Positions 7,877 through 12,445 of a stretch of 15,034 nt of DNA are shown in pieces. The stretch is from JBKHHU01 sp046539045. GTDB taxonomy: Bacteria > Planctomycetota > Phycisphaerae > SM23-33. Positions within the stretch are counted from its first letter, which is position 1; every line of letters begins with the position of its first letter. The notes beneath the pieces were generated by a model. That model saw only the letters and a program-made list of their open reading frames with translations. It made no database searches and was not told the origin of the DNA. The translations under genes were made by a program, and so were the position numbers. The stretch is from contig JBKHHU010000067.1 in NCBI GenBank assembly GCA_046539045.1, forward strand, positions 1 through 15,034, written 5' to 3'.

Positions 7877-8104
7877 ATGTCCAAAGGAATTGTGAAGTGG
7901 TTCAACAACGCCAAGGGCTTCGGCTTCATCAATGATGAGGAGCACGACGGGGACATCTTCGTGCATTACTCGGCCATCCAGGATGACGGCTACAAGACGC
8001 TTGCCGAAGGCGAGGCCGTTGAGTTTGACCTGGTGGAAGGGCCCAAAGGGCTGAAGGCGGAGAATGTCTGCCGGACGGGCGAAACCGTGGAGCAGCCTCA
8101 ATAA
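7877..8104 (+). CDS. csp: Cold-shock domain protein (CspA family)
   Basis: This 75-residue single cold-shock domain is an OB-fold protein that binds single-stranded RNA and DNA and acts as an RNA chaperone in the cytoplasm. GIVKWFNNAKGFGFI at 4-18 contains RNP1 (KGFGFI), and DIFVHYSAI at 26-34 is RNP2. The C-terminal part ends in a KAENV block where the family usually has QAxNV, followed by a short polar tail. The length is normal for the family. AGGAG at 7863-7867 supports the ATG. It has its own long leader upstream and hairpins downstream, so it looks monocistronic. Confidence 0.95.
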   Translation: MSKGIVKWFNNAKGFGFINDEEHDGDIFVHYSAIQDDGYKTLAEGEAVEFDLVEGPKGLKAENVCRTGETVEQPQ

Positions 8105-8113
8105 CTGATCGCA

Positions 8114-8141
8114 GGTTGACGACTTGTCGAAGATGTCAACC
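8114..8141 (+). other. Hairpin just after the csp stop codon
   Basis: GGTTGAC at 8114-8120 pairs perfectly with GTCAACC at 8135-8141 around a 14-base loop that itself contains GAC/GTC. It begins 10 bases after the stop. There is no T-run, so it is either a 3'-end stabilising structure or a weak terminator. Its 3' arm overlaps the ATG at 8133 of the doubtful small ORF. Confidence 0.45.
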
Positions 8142-8381
8142 ATCACAGACGAAGCTCGGGCGATCGGCCGGCTTGCGGGAGATCGGTTTGACCTGCATCC
8201 AGCGATCAGGCGCTTCTCAAATCGAAATGCGTCGCCAGGCGCCGTCAAAGCGCTTTGCGAGGCTTGTGTAGAAGGGAAAGCCGACCATTACCGTCTCGGG
8301 AGCCTGACCATCAGGCTCGGGGAAACGTCGCCCGAACTGAACCGCTATGAGCGCGCCGGATTTCCATCCGGCGCGCGGTAG
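8133..8381 (+). CDS. Doubtful small ORF, 82 residues
   Basis: The frame runs from ATG 8133 (TTG 8124 is also possible) to a TAG at 8379-8381. I do not recognise the product; it is polar, with Arg/Ala-rich helical segments, and has no signal peptide or membrane helix. Evidence against coding: no Shine-Dalgarno sequence is visible, the ATG lies inside a hairpin arm, the last codons are the perfect hairpin at 8351-8376, and third-position GC is only about 63% by hand count, similar to background. Evidence for coding: it is the longest frame in a 400-base gap and its direction matches the neighbours. Confidence 0.25.
   Translation: MSTITDEARAIGRLAGDRFDLHPAIRRFSNRNASPGAVKALCEACVEGKADHYRLGSLTIRLGETSPELNRYERAGFPSGAR
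8351..8376. other. Perfect 11-bp GC-rich hairpin
   Basis: GCGCGCCGGAT pairs perfectly with ATCCGGCGCGC around the loop TTCC. There is no T-run on either side, so it lacks the tail of a classic intrinsic terminator. It is probably a transcript-end structure for the csp region. Confidence 0.6.
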
Positions 8382-8410
8382 CAGTTCCAGCCGATAGGCA
8401 AACCATCGGA

Positions 8411-8425
8411 AGGCCCTGCGGGCCT
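8411..8425. other. Short perfect hairpin
   Basis: AGGCCC and GGGCCT pair perfectly around the triloop TGC, 34 bases after the larger hairpin at 8351-8376. With no T-run, its role is unclear. Between it and 8507 I see no gene and no clear promoter. Confidence 0.35.
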
Positions 8426-8506
8426 GCTCCTGCCGATCTGCCTCTCAGGTCGGCTCAAGTTACATCTCCTTTTCGCCGAAGAATCTCTCGGTGGCCTGAG
8501 CGCCGT

Positions 8507-9283
8507 ATGACCCGGTATGATCAAGCGAAAGGGACCGACATCTCCGACTCCGCAGAGAAAAAAGGCATTCGTATCGGGGCCGGTTTGACCGCTCCGGTGG
8601 CGCTGCTGGCGGTGGTTTGTTTCTTCCTGCCGTGGACGCAGATCCGCTGCGCCTCCGACGATGGGGCCCGCGTGGTTGGCAAGGCAACCGGGTACCAGCT
8701 GGCGACCGGCGATATCACCAGGGCCACCCGCACCGACAGGCAGACGACGACCGTACCCACGACTATCCGGATCGAAATCCCCATGCGCGACCGCCACTAC
8801 GAGGCCATCGAGGCGCGTCCGTGGGCGGGGCTGATCCCGTTGATTGGCCTGTTCTGCCTGGTCAACGCGGTGCTGGTTGTGCTGCGGCCGGACAAGGCGA
8901 AACGGCTCCTGCAGGCCAATACCGTGCTCGGGGTGCTGGGGCTGATGCTGATGATGCTCGTATTCCGGGTGGATTACACCGACCAGATCATCGGTGCGGA
9001 GTTGGCGCATTTCGACCGCCGGATCGAGCGGAAGCTGGCCGCCACGCCGCAAACCCAGCCGGCCGACATGGAAGCATTCCGAGAACAGGTGGCGGACAAT
9101 CGTGCCGAACTCAAAGCCGACATGCAGGCGGCTTTGAGTACGGACGTGCTTCCTGCTGCGTGGGTCACGACCATGGCACTGGGGGTGCTGGCTCTGGCGT
9201 CCTGGATCATCTCGACCTTTGCCCGAAGCAGTCGCCGCACAATCGAACAGCAGCCCCCGCCGGAACAGCCCGCCGGCGAGTGA
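8507..9283 (+). CDS. Four-helix membrane protein of unknown function
   Basis: This 258-residue protein has hydrophobic helices at about 23-42, 107-126, 137-154 and 217-238, so both ends should be cytoplasmic. The first outer loop (about 45-105) starts with FLPWTQIRC directly after helix 1 and contains TGYQLATGD. From memory, a helix ending FLPW followed by a strand with Cys and a later 'G-x-Q-x-A-x-G' motif recurs in unassigned planctomycete membrane proteins. The second outer loop (about 155-216) is charged and probably helical, and the C-terminus is Pro/Glu-rich. No enzyme motif is visible. No Shine-Dalgarno sequence precedes ATG 8507, so the start is less certain than the frame. It converges with leuA; 66 bases separate the two stop codons. 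Confidence 0.7.
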   Translation: MTRYDQAKGTDISDSAEKKGIRIGAGLTAPVALLAVVCFFLPWTQIRCASDDGARVVGKATGYQLATGDITRATRTDRQTTTVPTTIRIEIPMRDRHYEAIEARPWAGLIPLIGLFCLVNAVLVVLRPDKAKRLLQANTVLGVLGLMLMMLVFRVDYTDQIIGAELAHFDRRIERKLAATPQTQPADMEAFREQVADNRAELKADMQAALSTDVLPAAWVTTMALGVLALASWIISTFARSSRRTIEQQPPPEQPAGE

Positions 9284-9304
9284 GAGTTGCGGGAATGAGC
9301 GCAG

Positions 9305-9333
9305 AAAAACGGCGGACCGTAGCCAGCCCGCCG
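9305..9333 (-). terminator. Intrinsic terminator of leuA
   Basis: Read on the minus strand, CGGCGG and CCGCCG (9310-9315 and 9328-9333) form a 6-bp stem with a 12-base loop, followed directly by five T (9305-9309). It lies 16 bases after the leuA stop, in the gap between the two convergent genes. Confidence 0.75.
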
Positions 9334-9349
9334 CTCTCCGTGCTTTCGC

Positions 9350-11047
9350 TCAGTCTGCTTTCTTGATCCGGTTGAGCCCGGTGACGATGGCCCTGACCGC
9401 AGCCTGATCAATATTCGTGTCGATCCCGACGCCGTATACCACGCCGTCGCCGGCCAGCTTGAGCGGAACGTAGGCTACGGCCCGAGCGTCGGCTCCTTTG
9501 CCGATGGCTTCCTCATCGTAGTCGTCGATGTTGAAGTCGAGATCGACGAGCGTGCGTATCCCGTTGACAAACGCGCTGATGGGCCCGTTCCCGTCGGCGG
9601 AGACGTGCTTCTCCTGCCCGTTGACCTTGATCCGGATCTCGCCGTGGATCTGCGTCGGGTCGTTGTCATCCGGGCGAGGCCAGTACCGCAGCAATTCATA
9701 CGGCCCCGCGGGGTCGACGAATTCGTTCATGAAGGCGTTGTACACCTCCTCGCTGGTCAACTCCCTGCTGAGTTCATCGCTGAGATTCTGCACCGCCAGT
9801 CCGATCTGCGGATGCATCGGCCGGGGCGGCTGGAGTCCGTACTCGTGCTCCAGCACCCAGACGATCCCGCCCTTGCCGGACTGGGAGTTGATGCGGATCA
9901 ACCCTTCGTATTCCCGTCCGAGATCGGCGGGGTCCACGTGCAGGTAGGGCACCTTCCATCGCATGCCGAAGTTGCGGGCCGCCTGCTGCTGACCTTCCTC
10001 GCTCATGCCCTTGCGGATCGCATCCTGGTGCGAGCCGCTGAACGCGGTGAACACATACTCGCCCGCGTAAGGCTGCCGGTAGTAGATCGGCATGTTGGTC
10101 AGGCGCTCTACGGTCTCGGCAATCTCGCCGAGATTGGAGAAATCGAGCCCGGTGTCGATCCCGCGGCTGAACAGGTTGTTGGCGACCACCGTCAGGTCCA
10201 CGTTGCCGGTCCGCTCGCCGTGCCCGAACAGGGCACCCTCGACCCGGTCGGCACCGGCCAGGAGCGACAGTTCGGTCGACGCCACCGCCATGCCCTGATC
10301 GTTGTGGGAATGGAGGCTGATGAGCACCTTGTCCCTTTCGGGGAAGTGCTTGCAGAACCACTCGATCATGTCGGCGTACTGGTTGGGAGGGCGGCGTTCG
10401 ACGGTGGCCGGCAGATTGAGAATGACCGGTTTCTCGACAGTTGCCTTGCCCCAGGCCTCGAAGGCGGTCTTGCACACCTCCAGCGCGAACTGCGGGTCGG
10501 TGTCCGTGAATTCCTCGGGCGAGAACTCCAGCCGGATGTCGGAATCCGGCATGTCGTCGGCCAACTTCCGCGCCAGGCAGACCGCTTCACGAACCATCTC
10601 GATGGTCTGCTCGCGGGTCAGGTGGAAGACGTTCTTCATGTGCAGATCGCTGGTGGCGCAATACAGGTGCACGATCCCGCGCGGGATGTCCCTGAAGGCC
10701 TCGAATGTCTTTTCGATCAGGTGCTTGCGACACTGCGTCAGGCCCATGATGAACACGTCGTCGGGGATATGGTCGTCCTCGATCAACCGACGGGTGAACT
10801 GGAAATCGTCCGCGCTGGCGGAAGGGAAGGCCACCTCAATGTGCTTGAAGCCGATCCGGCAGAGCAACTGGAAATATTCAAGTTTGGCCTCGGGTGTCAG
10901 CGGGTTTGGCAGAGCCTGGTTGCCGTCGCGCAGATCGACCGAGCACCAGATCGGCGCCTCGCTGATCGTTCTGGTCGGCCATTGGCGGTCGGGCAAATCG
11001 ATGGGCGGCAGGTCGGTGTACTTCGGAGCGTTCTCTATACCGGACAT
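9350..11047 (-). CDS. leuA: 2-isopropylmalate synthase (LeuA type 2)
   Basis: This enzyme catalyses the committed step of leucine synthesis, condensing acetyl-CoA with 2-ketoisovalerate to 2-isopropylmalate in the cytoplasm. The TIM-barrel domain has CSVDLRDGNQAL at 35-46 with the catalytic and metal-binding Arg-Asp pair, the metal-binding HSH at 246-248 (SLHSHNDQG), and LFGHGERTGNVDL at 273-285. A linker and a C-terminal LeuA dimer/regulatory domain follow (about 450-565), with SADGNGPISAFVNG and GVGIDTNIDQAA; leucine feedback inhibition acts through this domain in the family. The 565 residues and these motifs fit the long LeuA form of actinobacteria rather than the short E. coli subtype. 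AAAGGA at 11056-11061 lies 8 bases before the ATG. Expression is predicted to be controlled by the leucine attenuator at 11172-11346. No other leu gene is in the window. Confidence 0.96.
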   Translation of the reverse strand: MSGIENAPKYTDLPPIDLPDRQWPTRTISEAPIWCSVDLRDGNQALPNPLTPEAKLEYFQLLCRIGFKHIEVAFPSASADDFQFTRRLIEDDHIPDDVFIMGLTQCRKHLIEKTFEAFRDIPRGIVHLYCATSDLHMKNVFHLTREQTIEMVREAVCLARKLADDMPDSDIRLEFSPEEFTDTDPQFALEVCKTAFEAWGKATVEKPVILNLPATVERRPPNQYADMIEWFCKHFPERDKVLISLHSHNDQGMAVASTELSLLAGADRVEGALFGHGERTGNVDLTVVANNLFSRGIDTGLDFSNLGEIAETVERLTNMPIYYRQPYAGEYVFTAFSGSHQDAIRKGMSEEGQQQAARNFGMRWKVPYLHVDPADLGREYEGLIRINSQSGKGGIVWVLEHEYGLQPPRPMHPQIGLAVQNLSDELSRELTSEEVYNAFMNEFVDPAGPYELLRYWPRPDDNDPTQIHGEIRIKVNGQEKHVSADGNGPISAFVNGIRTLVDLDFNIDDYDEEAIGKGADARAVAYVPLKLAGDGVVYGVGIDTNIDQAAVRAIVTGLNRIKKAD

Positions 11048-11065
11048 GGTCTGGTTCCTTTCGCT

Positions 11066-11097
11066 GAACCGGGCTTTGGAATTGGGCCACCCGGCTC
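11066..11097 (-). other. Hairpin just upstream of the leuA ribosome binding site
   Basis: On the minus strand GAGCCGGG (11090-11097) pairs with CCCGGTTC (11066-11073) with one G-T pair and a 16-base loop. It ends five bases before the AAAGGA of leuA. It could tune translation or be incidental; no partner sequence that would sequester the ribosome binding site is obvious. Confidence 0.35.
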
Positions 11098-11171
11098 ACT
11101 TCGTGTTTTTCATATGCCGTCAGACAATTTCACAGGATCGAGGACGATCCGGATCGGCGGACAGGCATACG

Positions 11172-11205
11172 AAAAAACTCCGCGATCCGGTCTGGAACCG
11201 CGGAG
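11172..11205 (-). terminator. Leucine attenuator terminator (arms 3:4)
   Basis: On the minus strand CTCCGCG (11199-11205) pairs perfectly with CGCGGAG (11178-11184). The stem extends inward by about four weaker pairs around the loop CAGACC and is followed at once by six T (11172-11177). It sits inside the leuA leader, downstream of the leader peptide and about 125 bases before the leuA start, where an attenuator is expected. Confidence 0.88.
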
Positions 11206-11295
11206 CTTGAGATTCAAGGCAGTGTATCCGCGATTCGTCAGCGCACAAGAAGGGCTAGGGCTAGAGCCAGACCGCTTACGTTGTGCTGACGAATC
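11195..11295 (-). promoter_or_regulatory. Competing attenuator stems 1:2 and 2:3
   Basis: Arm 1 (GATTCGTCAGC, 11285-11295) is inside the leader peptide reading frame and pairs perfectly over 11 bases with arm 2 (GCTGACGAATC, 11232-11242). Four more pairs follow (ACAA/TTGT) past a 2-base bulge. The downstream part of arm 2 (GAATCGCGGA, 11227-11236) can instead form a 10-bp stem with arm 3 (TCCGCGGTTC, 11195-11204) with one G-T pair. Arm 3 is also the 5' arm of the terminator. Stems 1:2 and 2:3 share GAATC, and stems 2:3 and 3:4 share TCCGCG, so they exclude each other. ATCGCGGA occurs in both arm 2 and arm 4, as expected for competitors. Confidence 0.85.
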
Positions 11296-11300
11296 TTCAT
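11238..11300 (-). CDS. leuL: Leu/Ala-rich leader peptide of the leuA attenuator
   Basis: This 20-residue peptide starts at ATG 11298-11300 and stops at TGA 11238-11240. Residues 11-18 read LALALALL with Leu codons CTG, CTA, CTA, CTT, CTT. CTA and CTT are uncommon in the long genes here, where CTG and CTC dominate, so charged-tRNA supply should be felt strongly. AGAGG ends five bases before the ATG. The stop codon lies inside arm 2, so a ribosome that finishes the peptide masks arm 2 and lets the terminator form. A ribosome paused on the Leu codons sits in the loop of stem 1:2 and leaves arm 2 free to pair with arm 3. The peptide itself probably has no function. The symbol follows the E. coli naming; the sequence is not homologous in any obvious way. 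Confidence 0.85.
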   Translation of the reverse strand: MKIRQHNVSGLALALALLVR

Positions 11301-11316
11301 AGTTTCCTCTGACAAA

Positions 11317-11346
11317 AGGATATCGACCAGACGGAGACAAGGTCAA
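11317..11346 (-). promoter_or_regulatory. leuA promoter
   Basis: On the minus strand TTGACC (11341-11346, five of six consensus bases) and TATCCT (11317-11322, four of six) are separated by 18 bases. The expected start is near 11310, which would place the leader-peptide Shine-Dalgarno sequence at the very 5' end of a leuA leader of about 263 bases. It lies downstream of the terminator at 11401-11434, so leuA is an independent unit. Confidence 0.7.
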
Positions 11347-11400
11347 GAATAAGTTTTACAAACGCTGCCGGTTCCGCCCGGCCAATGGTCACGATGATGT

Positions 11401-11434
11401 AAAAAAGACCCTCGACCGTTCCCGGCCGAGGGTC
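11401..11434 (-). terminator. Intrinsic terminator downstream of the HTH-receiver gene
   Basis: On the minus strand GACCCTCG (11427-11434) pairs perfectly with CGAGGGTC (11407-11414). An inner CCG/CGG pairing lies within the 12-base loop, and six T follow directly (11401-11406). It ends transcripts coming from the regulator gene and its long 3' region before the leuA promoter. Confidence 0.88.
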
Positions 11435-11635
11435 CGAAAGGGAAAGGAAAGGAGGTCATTTCCCTGTTGGGTTCGAACCGGGCGACCCATAGTAGCGGGC
11501 CGCCCATTTTCGCGCCCGCACAATGTGCGGGTCGTCCGCTGCACGCCCCTGACAGACGTCAGGATTAGCCGGGCCGCCCGTCTTTCCCCCGCGGCTGGCG
11601 CGGAGGCCCTCCGGGGCGACCCGAGGGTGTCTCGT
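11435..11635 (-). other. Hairpin-rich 3' region, possible small RNA
   Basis: About 200 bases between the regulator stop and its terminator hold no ORF I can support. Foldable elements follow one another: CCCTC/GAGGG with an inner GGG/CCC (11607-11627), CCTGAC/GTCAGG (11548-11563), CCCGCACA/TGTGCGGG (11515-11531), GGGCGACC/GGCCGCCC with one mismatch (11480-11505), and GGGAAA/TTTCCC (11440-11463). Bases 11447-11456 read GAAAGGAGGT on the plus strand, so a minus-strand transcript contains ACCTCCTTTC, like the 3' end of 16S rRNA. This could be a long structured 3' UTR or a separate small RNA ending at the terminator. I could not match it to a known RNA family. Confidence 0.4.
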
Positions 11636-12205
11636 CTACTGCAGGAAATTCGTTACCGACTCTGCCGCCCGCGATACGTTGGACGGGGCCAGTGGTTTGG
11701 CAATCATTCCGTCGAAACCCGCTTCCTCGTACTGGCGAACCTGAGAGGTGTCATACGAGGCAGCCAGGATGTGAATTTGGCTCAAGCCTTCAATTGTGCG
11801 GAAGTTACTGCAGATTGCGAAGGCGTCGTCATACTCGTCGACGTCCAGAATGACCACGTGAGGACGGAACTGCTGAGCAAGCACGCCGGCCTGGAATCCA
11901 CTGTCGGCCACCCGGACTTCGTACTTGGCCGACTCGGTCAGCACGTCCGACAGCTCCGGTGTCGCTTCCGGGCTCAGCATCAGAATGCGACAGAATCCGC
12001 CGTCCAGACCGTCCAGAGGCATACCGTGGGCTCTCATGAACGCGATCAACTGCGGAAGGGGAATCCGCCTGTCCCTGCTGCCCGGGATGCGATAGCCCCG
12101 GAGCTTTCCGGTGTCGAACCATTTGCTGACGGTCCGAGGGGCGACGTGACAAATCCTTGCCACCTCACCGGTTGTCAAAACGTCTTTGCCTCGAAAACTG
12201 GTCAT
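11636..12205 (-). CDS. MerR/excisionase-type HTH protein with C-terminal receiver-like domain
   Basis: This 189-residue protein has an N-terminal DNA-binding domain (about 8-65): LTTGEVARICHVAPRTVSKW is a helix-turn-helix of the MerR/excisionase kind, followed by the wing-like YRIPGSRDRRI. From about 72 to the end there is a receiver-like fold: FCRILML, VVILDVDEYD with Asp121 where the phospho-acceptor belongs, IHILAAS, and GMIAKPL with Lys170 as the conserved lysine. The acidic pair normally after the first strand is missing (SPEA instead of DD), and the Thr/Ser position is ambiguous, so phosphorylation by a kinase is doubtful. The order HTH then receiver is reversed from ordinary response regulators. 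ATG 12203-12205 was chosen because the longer frame adds 70 cysteine-rich residues without domain similarity; AGGGA lies 5 bases upstream. Its targets are unknown. Confidence 0.85.
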   Translation of the reverse strand: MTSFRGKDVLTTGEVARICHVAPRTVSKWFDTGKLRGYRIPGSRDRRIPLPQLIAFMRAHGMPLDGLDGGFCRILMLSPEATPELSDVLTESAKYEVRVADSGFQAGVLAQQFRPHVVILDVDEYDDAFAICSNFRTIEGLSQIHILAASYDTSQVRQYEEAGFDGMIAKPLAPSNVSRAAESVTNFLQ

Positions 12206-12445
12206 ATCCGTCCCTGATCTGCGGGAATTGTTGTTTCCACAGCTATCATCGGAAACCTGCGGTGAACCTTTAGTACAACCCGTGCAAACTCGGCAAAATA
12301 AATAGAGTAGGTAACATAGAAAAGCGTTGCCCGGGAATCCCCTTTCCGGACAGCGGAAGACGAAAACCCCCGGCGGCCCGGGGTACCGCATGCCGGGCAG
12401 TTCCGTCCACAGCACGATCTCCGCAAGCTGGCGGCTCCAGCTTTC
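12206..12445. promoter_or_regulatory. Divergent intergenic region
   Basis: These 240 bases separate the minus-strand regulator from the plus-strand helicase and must hold promoters for both if each is transcribed separately. An AT-rich core lies at about 12295-12320. I could not find a -35/-10 pair with good spacing for either direction. The position would allow the regulator to bind its own promoter, but no clear operator palindrome is visible. Confidence 0.35.

Noticed and set aside
9605..11302. A 565-codon open frame on the plus strand opposite leuA
   Set aside because: It is antisense to leuA, which has every family hallmark on the other strand. Such mirror frames are expected in GC-rich codon usage, and the translation matches no family.
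11470..11479. GGTTCGAACC, resembling a tRNA T-loop
   Set aside because: The five bases on either side of the loop do not pair on either strand, and no acceptor, D or anticodon arms can be built around it.
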